The notes below the pieces were generated by a model. It was not told the origin of the DNA. It saw only the letters and a list, made by a program, of their open reading frames with translations, and did no database searches. A DNA stretch of 59,346 nucleotides from contig JAOUNW010000001.1 of the NCBI GenBank assembly GCA_029880755.1, positions 1 through 59,346 of the forward strand. Reading direction: 5' to 3'. A program made the position numbers and the translations under genes. Origin of the DNA: Gammaproteobacteria bacterium. GTDB taxonomy: Bacteria; Pseudomonadota; Gammaproteobacteria; Acidiferrobacterales; SZUA-150. This document shows positions 1 through 8,702 of the stretch, piece by piece (the stretch's first letter is position 1; every line of letters begins with the position of its first letter).

Positions 1-1665
1 CATACCATTCGGGCCATGTCCATTTTAATGACTATCCTGGGCACTATTGATCGTCCAGGTGGTTTTCGCCATAAGGCGCCGTTCCCGCGTCCCATTCCAC
101 CTTGCGCCAAAACTCCTAAAGGACCGGATGGCGTCAATCCCGATACGCCATTAGGTGGCATGGCTCTGGGCTGGCCTGCAGAGCCTGATGATTTATTTGT
201 CGATGACAAAGGCGAACCGGTGCGTATCGATAAAGCCTTCTCCTGGGAGTATCCCTTATCGGTACATGGCCTCATGCATAACGCCATTACCAATGCCTGG
301 CGAGGTGACCCCTATTCGATAGATACCTTAATGCTGTTTATGGCCAATATGGCCTGGAACTCGAGCATGAATACTGTGGCCATCCGCGACATGCTCAATG
401 ACAAAAATGAAGACGGGGAATACAAAATTCCGTTTTTGATTGTATGCGACGCCTTTCAGTCGGAGACCACAGCCTTTGCTGATCTGGTGTTGCCCGACAC
501 CACCTACCTGGAGCGCCATGATGTCATGTCCATGCTCGACCGGCCCATATCCGAATTTGACGGTCCGGTGGACTCCGTGCGTATACCGGTACTGCCGCCC
601 AAAGGTGAATGCAAACCGTTTCAGGAAGTGCTCATTGAGCTGGGCAGTCGCCTAAAACTGCCTGCATTTGTGGACAGCAAGGGTCAGCGCAAGTACAAGG
701 ACTATCCCGATTTTGTCGTGAATTACGAAACCGAACCCGGTTCCGGTATCGGCTTCCTTGCCGGTTGGCGTGGCAAGGGCGGCGAAAAGTTCATGAAGGG
801 CGGGCCTAACCCGAATCAGTGGCAGATGTATGAGCAAAACAATTGCGTCTACCATTATGAAATGCCCAGGTCCTATCAATATATGCGTAACTGGAACAAG
901 GGTTATCTGGAATGGGCACAGCGGCATCGCCTGACGCGTTACGCCGAACCTATCTTGTGCCACATTTATTCTGAAGTGCTGCAGCAGTTTCGATTGGCCG
1001 CGCAAGGCAAGACCTCGGGCAAGCAACCACCGGAACATCTGCGTGAACGCATTGAAACCTATTTCGATCCCTTGCCGTTTTATTACGAGCCACTGGAAAC
1101 CCAGGTTACGGACAAACTGAAATATCCATTGAATGCGGTAACCCAACGGCCCATGGCCATGTACCATTCCTGGGATTCACAAAATGCCTGGCTGCGCCAG
1201 ATTCATGCGCACAACTATTTGTACATGAGCCCCGAGTTGGGCCGCAAAGGCGGTTTTAAAGACGGTGACTGGGTGTGGGTGGAATCCATGTGGGGCAAGG
1301 TGCGCTGCATGTGTCATTTTTCTGAGGCGGTGGAACCTGGAACTGTGTGGACCTGGAACGCCATTGGTAAGGCCGCCGGTGCCTGGAATCTGACGCCTAA
1401 TGCTAACGAATCCAAAAAAGGGTTTCTATTGAATCACGTTATTTCGGAAGAGCTTCCGGCAGATGCCAATGGTCAACGGTTGTCCAATTCCGATCCTGTG
1501 ACCGGGCAGGCAGGTTGGTATGATGTTCGTGTTCGTGTTTATAAATCGGATGAACAGGCCGAAGAGACATTGCCTCAGTTTGCACCACTCAAGCCGGTGC
1601 CTGGGGAAGAGGTCAAACCCAAATCGTGGCTCGGCTATTTTGCCGGTAAGAGCAGGCGCGCATGA
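1..1665 (+). CDS. soeA: Sulfite dehydrogenase molybdopterin subunit SoeA, 3' part (5' end outside window)
   Basis: The reading frame is open from base 1, so the gene is cut by the window edge; about 554 codons remain. It is the C-terminal part of a DMSO-reductase-family molybdopterin oxidoreductase. The stretch ADLVLPDTTYLERHD is typical of the family, and the last 150 residues form the MoCo-binding beta-barrel region. The N-terminal Fe-S and substrate domains are missing here. SoeA-type assignment rests on the adjacent four-cluster ferredoxin subunit and the DmsC-type (not NrfD-type) anchor, the layout of the cytoplasmic sulfite-oxidising complex SoeABC. It would oxidise sulfite to sulfate and pass electrons to quinone. 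Its stop overlaps the soeB start (ATGA), implying translational coupling. Polysulfide or thiosulfate reductase is the alternative. Confidence 0.82.
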   Translation, partial: HTIRAMSILMTILGTIDRPGGFRHKAPFPRPIPPCAKTPKGPDGVNPDTPLGGMALGWPAEPDDLFVDDKGEPVRIDKAFSWEYPLSVHGLMHNAITNAWRGDPYSIDTLMLFMANMAWNSSMNTVAIRDMLNDKNEDGEYKIPFLIVCDAFQSETTAFADLVLPDTTYLERHDVMSMLDRPISEFDGPVDSVRIPVLPPKGECKPFQEVLIELGSRLKLPAFVDSKGQRKYKDYPDFVVNYETEPGSGIGFLAGWRGKGGEKFMKGGPNPNQWQMYEQNNCVYHYEMPRSYQYMRNWNKGYLEWAQRHRLTRYAEPILCHIYSEVLQQFRLAAQGKTSGKQPPEHLRERIETYFDPLPFYYEPLETQVTDKLKYPLNAVTQRPMAMYHSWDSQNAWLRQIHAHNYLYMSPELGRKGGFKDGDWVWVESMWGKVRCMCHFSEAVEPGTVWTWNAIGKAAGAWNLTPNANESKKGFLLNHVISEELPADANGQRLSNSDPVTGQAGWYDVRVRVYKSDEQAEETLPQFAPLKPVPGEEVKPKSWLGYFAGKSRRA

Positions 1666-2393
1666 CCCAGTTGGCGCTCGTTATCGATTTGAATGTGTGC
1701 GTGGGATGTCACGCCTGTGTTACCAGTTGCAAGGAATGGAATACCTCCGGTCCGGCCGGTTTTATGTCCGATGATAATCCTTATGACAAAGATCCCACGG
1801 GTACTTTCTTTAATCGCGTGCAGACCTTTGAGGTGGGACAATATCCCGATACGGAGACCGTGCACTTTCCCAAGTCCTGTCTGCATTGCGAAGATCCGCC
1901 TTGCGTGCCTGTGTGTCCGACCGGTGCCAGTTACAAACGGGAAGAAGACGGTATTGTACTGGTGGATTACGACAAATGCATCGGCTGTAAATACTGTTCC
2001 TGGGCGTGCCCTTACGGTGCGCGCGAAATCGACGAACATCAGAAGGTCATGAAAAAATGCACATTGTGTGTAGACCGCATCTATGATCAGTCCTTGCCGG
2101 AGAGTGAGCGTAAACCGGCATGCGTGCTGGCTTGTCCCACCAGTGCCCGTTTGTTCGGCGATATTCATGATCCGCGTTCCGAAGCGTCGATAGCGATACG
2201 GGAAGAAGGCGGTTATCAGCTGATGCCGGAATGGGGAACCAAACCGGCCAACCATTATCTGCGCCGGCGCAAAACGCGCATCAAGATACATGAAGATGAA
2301 TTGATTCGTGCCGACAATCCGCTCAAGAAGGAGCAACGCGGACCGAGCAAGCCTGTAACCGAGCCGACCCTGGACGATTCCACCAGTTGGTAG
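1662..2393 (+). CDS. soeB: SoeB, four-cluster 4Fe-4S ferredoxin subunit
   Basis: A 243-residue ferredoxin-type electron-transfer subunit. Four cysteine clusters are visible: CVGCHACVTSC near the N-terminus, CLHCEDPPCVPVCPTGA around residue 70, CIGCKYCSWACPYGA around 105, and CTLCVD with CVLACPTSA around 130-165. This is the DmsB/PsrB/SoeB pattern that carries electrons from the molybdopterin subunit to the membrane anchor. There is no signal peptide, as expected for a cytoplasmic complex. It starts inside the soeA stop codon (overlap of 4 bases) and is followed 37 bases later by soeC, so the three genes form one operon. Confidence 0.88.
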   Translation: MTQLALVIDLNVCVGCHACVTSCKEWNTSGPAGFMSDDNPYDKDPTGTFFNRVQTFEVGQYPDTETVHFPKSCLHCEDPPCVPVCPTGASYKREEDGIVLVDYDKCIGCKYCSWACPYGAREIDEHQKVMKKCTLCVDRIYDQSLPESERKPACVLACPTSARLFGDIHDPRSEASIAIREEGGYQLMPEWGTKPANHYLRRRKTRIKIHEDELIRADNPLKKEQRGPSKPVTEPTLDDSTSW

Positions 2394-2430
2394 CGGCGCG
2401 AGACATTATCTTTGATATATTAGGTAACCC

Positions 2431-3408
2431 ATGCATCCAGCCTTCTCAGTTATATTTCTTACAACATTTATTGGTGTGGGTCAGGGCCTGTTTCTGGCGC
2501 TTTTTACCAGTGAGAGCTATGCCGCGGTAAAGTTACTGCCGCTGCAAAGCCACCAATTTTATGCCATGGGCAGTGCGGTTTCGCTTATTTTCCTGGGTCT
2601 TGGTTTGTTGGCATCGTTTTTTCATTTGGGGCACCCTGAGCGAGCCTGGCGTGCTGCTGCCATGTGGCGTACCTCCTGGCTGTCGCGCGAAGTGATTGTG
2701 TTGCCTATTGTCATGGGTCTGGTGTTTGTTTATGGCATGTCACATTTTTACGGTTGGGAACTAAAAACATTTGGTCTGAAAACGCCGGTGCAAGGTGATC
2801 TGACTTTGTTGGTCGGTGCGCTGGGTACGGTGGCAACATTCGGTTTGTTTGTATGTACGGGCATGATTTACGCCTGTATTCGTTTCTTGCAGGAGTGGGC
2901 TAATCCATTAACCGTAATTAATTACATTCTGCTGGGTGGAGCATCTGGTTTTGTGCTGGCGACCGCACTGGCCAGTATTATGGCACCGGCCTTAGTACAG
3001 TTCTTCGGGGTCTGGTCTATCATTATTACTGCGCTGGCTTTTGTGTTTCGTTTGGCCTCTTTGATTCGTAATGCCGGTTTGCGTAGTAAATCTTCAGTGC
3101 AATCGGCCATTGGCGTCAGTCATAACAAGATCGTGCAAAAGTCACCGGGTATGATGGGTGGCTCCTTTAACACGCGGGAATATTTTCACGGTGCGCCGAT
3201 GTGGTTGTTCCGCTCCGTCAAATGGATATTTTTGCTTCTGGTATTTCCCTTACCGATTATGTTGATCAGTATAGGCATGGCGCAGGCATCAACATTGTTA
3301 CTGATGTTGGCTTTTGTCGTGCAATATCTTGGACTCATCCCAGAGAGGTGGTTTTTTTTCGCCCAGGCCAATCATCCGCAAAATATTTATTATCAGACCA
3401 TCGGTTAA
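2431..3408 (+). CDS. soeC: SoeC, DmsC-type membrane anchor subunit
   Basis: A 325-residue integral membrane protein with about eight hydrophobic segments, of the DMSO reductase anchor (DmsC) family. The N-terminus (MHPAFSVIFLTTFIGVGQG) and the HLGHPERAWRA motif near residue 65 are characteristic of DmsC/SoeC proteins. It would anchor SoeAB to the inner membrane and hand electrons to the quinone pool. It closes the soeABC operon and converges with the protease gene on the other strand, the two stop codons overlapping at 3405-3408. The end-to-end overlap leaves no room for a separate terminator. Confidence 0.85.
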   Translation: MHPAFSVIFLTTFIGVGQGLFLALFTSESYAAVKLLPLQSHQFYAMGSAVSLIFLGLGLLASFFHLGHPERAWRAAAMWRTSWLSREVIVLPIVMGLVFVYGMSHFYGWELKTFGLKTPVQGDLTLLVGALGTVATFGLFVCTGMIYACIRFLQEWANPLTVINYILLGGASGFVLATALASIMAPALVQFFGVWSIIITALAFVFRLASLIRNAGLRSKSSVQSAIGVSHNKIVQKSPGMMGGSFNTREYFHGAPMWLFRSVKWIFLLLVFPLPIMLISIGMAQASTLLLMLAFVVQYLGLIPERWFFFAQANHPQNIYYQTIG

Positions 3409-4208
3409 CGTATTGGTGATCCGGTTGCTTTTCGGTATTCCCGTTGCGCTTGGGGCAATAAGCGTTGCAATTCCCTGATACGAGTACTATCTACCGGGTG
3501 TGTGCTGAAAAACTCCGCAGCTCGAGTGTTTCCTTTTTTGCCGTTGTGTTCACTAAATCGTTGCCAGAAGGCGATCGCTTCTTCCGGTGGATAACCTGCG
3601 CGCGCCATGTAGAGCACACCGATATGATCAGCCTCCAGTTCCTGTTTGCGTGAATGGGGCAGCATCACCCCGAGGGTGCTGCCGAGACCATACGAGGAAT
3701 TAATCAACGCCTGGGTTTCGGCAGACTTCTCGCTAGCCAGGATGCTGACCACTTGCCCCCCCAATTTAACCAGCATACCTTCCGACATACGCTCGGCCCC
3801 GTGACGGGCGACCGCATGGGCCACCTCATGTGCCAAGACCGTTGCCAGCCCGGCTTCTGTTTGGGTGATGGGTAGTATACCGGTGTAAATGCCTACCTTG
3901 CCGCCAGGCAGGCAAAAAGCGTTTGCGGTTTTGGGTTGGTCAAATAACACAAACTCCCACCTGGCCCCCGGAAGTTTTGCCACAGAGGCGACGCGCCGAC
4001 CCACACGATTTACCATGTCCGTTAAATCTTTATCTTTGGAGATGGGGGTATTTTTTTTCATTTTTTCAAATTCACTGAACCCCAGTTGCATTTCCTCGCC
4101 CGAGCTGATCAAGAGAAGTTGTGATCGCCCTGTCTCGGGGACGGTTTCGCAGGCAGTTAGTAGAAATAATGAAACAATGAATCCGATAAAAGTAACTATT
4201 TTCATCAT
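3405..4208 (-). CDS. M48-family zinc metalloprotease, lipoprotein
   Basis: A 267-residue M48 peptidase. The N-terminus has a hydrophobic signal ending in a lipobox (FLLTAC), so the mature protein should be a lipoprotein starting at Cys19. The zinc motif HEVAH (HEVAHAVARHGAERM) lies near residue 126, and the downstream glutamate ligand is likely in ELEADHIGVLYMARAGY. The family includes periplasmic quality-control proteases such as LoiP, YcaL and BepA, but the TPR domain of BepA is absent. A good ribosome site (GAGGAG) precedes the ATG. It lies 11 bases after the ABC transporter gene on the same strand, so the two are probably cotranscribed. Confidence 0.85.
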   Translation of the reverse strand: MMKIVTFIGFIVSLFLLTACETVPETGRSQLLLISSGEEMQLGFSEFEKMKKNTPISKDKDLTDMVNRVGRRVASVAKLPGARWEFVLFDQPKTANAFCLPGGKVGIYTGILPITQTEAGLATVLAHEVAHAVARHGAERMSEGMLVKLGGQVVSILASEKSAETQALINSSYGLGSTLGVMLPHSRKQELEADHIGVLYMARAGYPPEEAIAFWQRFSEHNGKKGNTRAAEFFSTHPVDSTRIRELQRLLPQAQREYRKATGSPIR

Positions 4209-4219
4209 GCCAGTCTCCT

Positions 4220-6052
4220 CTAAACCTGTTGTCCGTAAAGCCTGCTGTAAAGTCCTTTGCCTTGCATGAGCTCCTCATGAGCGCCTTCTTCAATAATATG
4301 ACCGTTCTCAAAAACGTATACTCGATCCGCCTGTTTTACCGCACTGAGACGATGGGCAATGATCAGAGTAGTGCGTTCTTTTAGGAAATCACGCAATGCT
4401 TGATGTAGTCGTGATTCTGTTTCGGTGTCCAGCGCTGATGTAGCTTCGTCCAGAATCACAACCTTGGGATTGCTCAATAACATGCGCGCAATGGCCAGGC
4501 GCTGCTGTTGGCCGCCTGACAGGCGAAGCCCCTGTCGGCCGATAACGGTATCCAGTTGTTGGGGTATGGACTCAATTGTCTTTTTCAACTGCGCCACATC
4601 CAGGGCTTGCCACAAGGCTTCGTCGGTATAGGAACCGCCCAAGGTTAAATTGTTCCGTACTGTATCGTTAAACATGGCAGGATGTTGCAAAACTGTTGCC
4701 ACATTTTCGCGCACCACATCCAGGCCTATTTCCGTCACGGGGATATTATCAAAGTAGAGCATGCCCTCTTGGGCAGGATACAAACCAAGGATTACCTGGA
4801 CCAGAGTCGATTTGCCACCACCACTGGCGCCGACCAGCGCCACTTTTTCTCCTGCCTTTATGTTCAGGTTGACGTTGTTTAAGACATTATCACCCCGGCC
4901 GTAGGCAAAGGAGACACCCTCAACCCGAATGCTCACAGTATTCTTATCCGAAAACGGATTTTGATGATGCGGGTAATGAGGTTCCTGTTTTAGTGTCAAT
5001 AACTCGTTAATCCGGTTCAGAGCAGCTTTGGCGGCATAGAAGGAGTACTGCATATTCAATAACTCCTGTACCGGACTCATCATGAACCAGAGATAGCCGA
5101 ACACTGCCATCATTTCACCTATCGTCAGGTTTGAAAATACCACCATAAGCATACTGATGGAGCGAAAGACATCGAATCCTATCAGGAAGATGCCGAAGGA
5201 AAAGCGATTGGCAGCGTCAGATTTCCAGGAATAGGCGGCGCTGTGGGTTTTGATGTTACGCGCTTTGTCGATCACATTTAACACATAATGACGTTCACGA
5301 TTGGCGGCACGAATCTGTTGAATACCATCCAGGGTTTCCACAAGCGCCTGTTGAAAAATTTCAAAGGCACTATTCTCTTTTTTCTTTAGTGTCTTTACCC
5401 TTTTTCCAAGAATAACGGTGAAATATATTACTACCGGATTCATGAGCATGATGAACAAGGCCAGTTGCCAGTGCATCCATAACAGGATTCCCGTAATGCC
5501 GACCAATGAGAGAACCGCAATCAGCGTTTTGCTGACGGAAGCGCCAACGAAATCATCCACCGCATTGATGTCAGTGACAAAACGTGACGATACGCCGCCA
5601 CTGCCAAGAGTTTCATATTCCGCCATGGAAATTGACTGCAGGCGTTGCAGTAGTGCTGCACGTATGCGAAAGGTGACATCTTTGGCAATCAGACTAAAGG
5701 AACGGTTTTGCCAAACCCCCAGTAACAAACTTGCCAGACGCAACACAATTGTGGTTGCCAGAGTCGCTGCAATATATAGTGTCGCGCCATGCCATTCCTG
5801 CGGAAAAACCTGATTCATGAGTGTTACCAGTGTGCCTGGTTTGCCTAATAGCACTTCATCGACCAGCAACGGCATTAATAAGGGAATGGGAACGCTGGTG
5901 ACAACCGCCAACACGGCCACAACATGGGCATTGGCCAGATCCCGCCTATGCTCCAAAGCGACGCCGAAAATATAACGCCAGTCATAAGATTTGGCGCCGG
6001 TGGGACTCGACTCCGAGACAGAAGAGGGCATGTTCATTTCACGACTTTGCAT
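4220..6052 (-). CDS. ABC transporter, fused permease and ATPase (MsbA-like exporter)
   Basis: A 610-residue type IV ABC half-transporter. Residues 40-320 hold the six-helix transmembrane domain. The nucleotide-binding domain follows, with Walker A (GASGGGKST) near residue 405, signature LSGGQQQRLAIARM near 507 and Walker B (VVILDEATSALD) near 529. It should work as a homodimeric exporter of lipid, peptide or drug substrates; the sequence does not tell which. It is divergent from the CarS-like gene and upstream of the M48 protease gene. Start choice is uncertain because methionines at residues 1, 6 and 8 are all possible and no strong ribosome site is visible. Confidence 0.85.
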   Translation of the reverse strand: MQSREMNMPSSVSESSPTGAKSYDWRYIFGVALEHRRDLANAHVVAVLAVVTSVPIPLLMPLLVDEVLLGKPGTLVTLMNQVFPQEWHGATLYIAATLATTIVLRLASLLLGVWQNRSFSLIAKDVTFRIRAALLQRLQSISMAEYETLGSGGVSSRFVTDINAVDDFVGASVSKTLIAVLSLVGITGILLWMHWQLALFIMLMNPVVIYFTVILGKRVKTLKKKENSAFEIFQQALVETLDGIQQIRAANRERHYVLNVIDKARNIKTHSAAYSWKSDAANRFSFGIFLIGFDVFRSISMLMVVFSNLTIGEMMAVFGYLWFMMSPVQELLNMQYSFYAAKAALNRINELLTLKQEPHYPHHQNPFSDKNTVSIRVEGVSFAYGRGDNVLNNVNLNIKAGEKVALVGASGGGKSTLVQVILGLYPAQEGMLYFDNIPVTEIGLDVVRENVATVLQHPAMFNDTVRNNLTLGGSYTDEALWQALDVAQLKKTIESIPQQLDTVIGRQGLRLSGGQQQRLAIARMLLSNPKVVILDEATSALDTETESRLHQALRDFLKERTTLIIAHRLSAVKQADRVYVFENGHIIEEGAHEELMQGKGLYSRLYGQQV

Positions 6053-6101
6053 CGAAGGTCTATCTTACCTGTAATTCGGGTCAAGCGGCAGGTAAACTGC
6101 T

Positions 6102-6593
6102 ATGCTTATTTTTATGGTTGAAGTTAAATTACTGGTTCTGCTGGTTGTTGCCAATGGCGCTCCCATTGTGACCAAAAAACTGCTGGGAAAATACGGGGCA
6201 TGGCCACTGGATTTCAACCGGAAACTGGCAGATGGTCAACCGTTGTTAGGTCATAGCAAAACTCTCCGTGGTTTATTGTCGGCGATCGGTGCGGCAGCCA
6301 TTGTCGCGCCACACTTGGGTTGGTCCTGGACCACCGGCGCCCTGTTTGGTGTAGCGGCCATGATGGGTGATCTGGTTTCCAGTTTCATTAAGCGACGCAG
6401 AAAGCTTACCCCGCACAGCATGGCTCTTGGTCTCGATCAAATACCGGAATCCTTGTTACCCTGTCTCGCTGTGAAATCCGTGCTATCTCTCTCCTGGAGT
6501 ACTATCGGAATAGTGGTTGTAATCTTTTTTGTTGGAGAGCTGCTTTTGTCACAACTGCTTTATAAGCTCAATATACGTGACCGGCCCTACTGA
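6102..6593 (+). CDS. CarS-like (CDP-archaeol synthase family) membrane protein
   Basis: A 163-residue membrane protein with four or five hydrophobic segments. It matches the CDP-archaeol synthase/DUF46 family: the N-terminal NGAPIVTKKL, then PLD, then DGQPLLGHSKTLRG. In archaea the family transfers CTP onto unsaturated archaetidic acid. Bacterial members occur sporadically and their substrate is not established, so a CDP-alcohol or CDP-diacylglycerol-like lipid activation role is inference. An AGG ribosome site lies about nine bases before the ATG. The gene is divergent from the ABC exporter and its last 7 bases overlap the convergent metallophosphoesterase. Confidence 0.75.
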   Translation: MLIFMVEVKLLVLLVVANGAPIVTKKLLGKYGAWPLDFNRKLADGQPLLGHSKTLRGLLSAIGAAAIVAPHLGWSWTTGALFGVAAMMGDLVSSFIKRRRKLTPHSMALGLDQIPESLLPCLAVKSVLSLSWSTIGIVVVIFFVGELLLSQLLYKLNIRDRPY

Positions 6594-7552
6594 GATATGC
6601 TAACCCCATTGTGCAAATGATGCAGGGTGATTTCCGGCGGGCAATTAAAACGTACCGAAACTATTGATGTGCCCGCGCCGCGTGAGGTGTAGCCTATCAT
6701 ATTATGATGCTGCCAACGGCCCGAGCCCATACGCCTGGGGCAGCTGGCATCGAGAGTGATCGGAATGCCACCTGGCAGGCAAATTTGGCCGCCATGGGTA
6801 TGGCCACACAACATGACATTAAAATCTGCGTGCGCTGCCTGTTTATAAATTTCCGGTGTGTGTGACAGCAAAATGGAAACTTCATGAGGGGGCACATTGT
6901 TTGCCGCCTTTTCAATGTTATCGACGCGGAAATAATGGGCGTCATCGACACCGGCAAGATGTATGGCATCACCATCGCGTTCCAGTAATACTGATTCATT
7001 TAATAATACCTGGATACCCATTGCTTCCAGTTCAGGGACCATATTAATACTGTCGTGATTTCCTAAAACCGCATAAGTCGGTTTTGTCAGGGTATCGGCA
7101 ATGAGTTTCATGCCCTCAAGTGCAGCCTGAAAGGGACCAAAGGTGTGTGCCCGAAAATCACCTGTCATAACGCAGATATCGTAATCCAGAGTTGCCAGTT
7201 TTTTTGCCAGGGCATGGGTGGCGTCCCAGTGCATGTCCACGTGCAGATCGCTCAAGTGCAAAAGGGTGTAGCCTTCAAACGTTTTGGGCAAATTGGGCAG
7301 ATGGATATCGTGATGATGAATCTGGTGCTTGAGCGTATTGCGTTTGCCCCGCGACCACAGACCGGAGAGCTTGATGCAATAGCGAATGAGTGCATGGGTG
7401 GAATACCAGTTCTCTGGATGAAAGAAATTAAGCCCTTTGCCAAACACCTGGGGCTCGGCATCTGACTCAATGCCAAGGCGCTGGCTGGCATGCAAACGCC
7501 CCAGGCGTTTCTGCAGAAACCGCACAATTTCTTGGTGATCCATAATACCCAT
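6587..7552 (-). CDS. Metallophosphoesterase (YkuE-like calcineurin family)
   Basis: A 321-residue calcineurin-type phosphoesterase. The metal-binding blocks are all visible: LSDLHVD near residue 100, TGDF near 130, LGNHDS near 170, LLSHTPE near 235 and CGHTHGGQ near 260. This order is typical of YkuE-like enzymes acting on phospholipid-linked or phosphodiester substrates. The first 90 residues are an unusual basic extension without a clear membrane segment. The start could be residue 1 or residue 4 (MDHQEI). It converges with the CarS-like gene, overlapping by 7 bases. The true substrate cannot be read from sequence. Confidence 0.83.
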   Translation of the reverse strand: MGIMDHQEIVRFLQKRLGRLHASQRLGIESDAEPQVFGKGLNFFHPENWYSTHALIRYCIKLSGLWSRGKRNTLKHQIHHHDIHLPNLPKTFEGYTLLHLSDLHVDMHWDATHALAKKLATLDYDICVMTGDFRAHTFGPFQAALEGMKLIADTLTKPTYAVLGNHDSINMVPELEAMGIQVLLNESVLLERDGDAIHLAGVDDAHYFRVDNIEKAANNVPPHEVSILLSHTPEIYKQAAHADFNVMLCGHTHGGQICLPGGIPITLDASCPRRMGSGRWQHHNMIGYTSRGAGTSIVSVRFNCPPEITLHHLHNGVSISQ

Positions 7553-8049
7553 AATATAGCGCTAGAATGACCGCATTAGACTGGTTGGTCTATTGAAAAA
7601 ATCAATTACACTCGCGAGATTGGATTGTTCTCCGGCAAATCGTGATAATGTCGGGATTCCTGTCGCTGGCCAGCCGCGTAAAGTCCGCCACTTCAGTTCC
7701 TTGGTGCCGCAAAATACCGTATTTGCGGTCTGTCGGCAAACCTTACAAACTCACTATTTGCGTCGTGGGATAAATGGCGCTGTCAGTGTATTTAAAATAA
7801 GGAAAAATCAGGAAGTTAGCGTTTTCTTGTATTTAGGGTGTTGTCAGAAAATCTTACATTTCTTGGAAAATGGCAACTATCACTTCTCGGTAATGGATAT
7901 AACTACATGTTTTTATTGGAGTAATATTAGTTGGTACCGATTTTGCTTTAGTCTAAATGAGTAATAGCGTCCGGGTTCCGCGGAATCCGAGTCAGATAAT
8001 GAGCGCATCTAATATAAAACAAGCGCTAATAGATTTAGGAGTGATAGTG
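7553..8049. other. 497-base intergenic region upstream of the cysteine-rich protein gene
   Basis: No convincing gene is seen. A 123-codon open frame at 7593-7964 has no good ribosome site and no recognisable domain. The useful content is the sigma-54-like promoter at 7932-7947 and an untranslated leader of about 90 bases before the cysteine-rich protein gene. The region is AT-rich compared with its neighbours. Confidence 0.6.
7932..7947 (+). promoter_or_regulatory. Sigma-54-type -24/-12 promoter
   Basis: The sequence TGGTACCGATTTTGCT matches the sigma-54 consensus TGGCACG-N4-TTGCW, with the invariant GG and GC at the right spacing and changes only at two less strict positions. Transcription would start near 7958, about 90 bases before the cysteine-rich protein gene at 8050. 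Sigma-54 control is known for PEP-CTERM genes through the PrsK/PrsR pair, and the second gene of this operon encodes a VPLPA-CTERM protein. An activator-binding site was not identified. Confidence 0.65.
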
Positions 8050-8646
8050 ATGAAGTTGGTGAAGAGTCTGATTCAGACCCTGGCTGTTGCCGGCATTGTG
8101 GTTTTTGCCGGCATGACCGGGGTGTCTTCCAGTGCAATGGCCATGATGACGCCTGATGGCGAAACCCCGGCTAACGAGGGAGTGTGTGATGGGCTTAAAG
8201 GTGCTACCCCCGGGCTTTATGGTTTGTGTGTTGCCTACTGCGAAGCACAGGATCTGGACACCATTGACAAAGAACCGCCCAGTGAAAAAATCCTGGCTAA
8301 CTACGAGAAGAAAAGACAGGCAGGTGACCCTGATATGCCTTGCATTCAGAAGCCGGAATGCTCCTGCGTGAGTAATGCCGAGTTGAGCGCCATGACTGCC
8401 GACGGTATGGGTAGCTGTAATCGTCTGATTACCAATAAGCTTACTATTACTGACAATGGCCCGCTGAATTTCGCTGATATCAATACCACCCCTGGCAGAG
8501 AGGCTTGTCGTTTCGTGGATACGGAGACATCGCCGATTACAGTGAGAAGTCAACGTTTGGCTGACGATGCGGATTCCACTGCAGCCCAAAAGGCAGAGGT
8601 ATGCCGCGCCGCCATTGATGCGGCCTGCCTGGCAATTGGGCAGTAA
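8050..8646 (+). CDS. Secreted cysteine-rich protein of unknown function
   Basis: A 198-residue protein with a signal peptide (residues 1-34, ending near SSAMA). The start at 8050 is preferred over the upstream in-frame start at 7957, which would put 31 residues before the signal peptide; AGGAG lies about eight bases upstream. The mature part has ten cysteines, an even number consistent with five disulfides. It contains the block GLKGATPGLYGLCVAYCEAQ, which I recall from uncharacterised gammaproteobacterial proteins near PEP-CTERM genes. There is no sorting tail of its own. It is the first gene after the sigma-54 promoter and is followed 56 bases later by a VPLPA-CTERM gene, so the two products may act together at the cell surface. 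Confidence 0.8.
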   Translation: MKLVKSLIQTLAVAGIVVFAGMTGVSSSAMAMMTPDGETPANEGVCDGLKGATPGLYGLCVAYCEAQDLDTIDKEPPSEKILANYEKKRQAGDPDMPCIQKPECSCVSNAELSAMTADGMGSCNRLITNKLTITDNGPLNFADINTTPGREACRFVDTETSPITVRSQRLADDADSTAAQKAEVCRAAIDAACLAIGQ

Positions 8647-8702
8647 GACAGTTTTTAGTCAAAATAATTAGCAAGAAATAACGGAGTTTTGGAGGAGTAA
8701 GT

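Noticed and set aside
652..1167. Minus-strand open frame of 171 codons inside soeA
   Set aside because: Shadow of soeA; no domain and it lies fully within a strongly supported gene.
1635..2336. Minus-strand open frame of 233 codons over soeB
   Set aside because: Shadow of soeB, whose cysteine clusters are unmistakable.
7593..7964. Open frame of 123 codons upstream of the cysteine-rich gene
   Set aside because: No ribosome site, no domain, odd composition, and it overlaps the sigma-54 promoter region.
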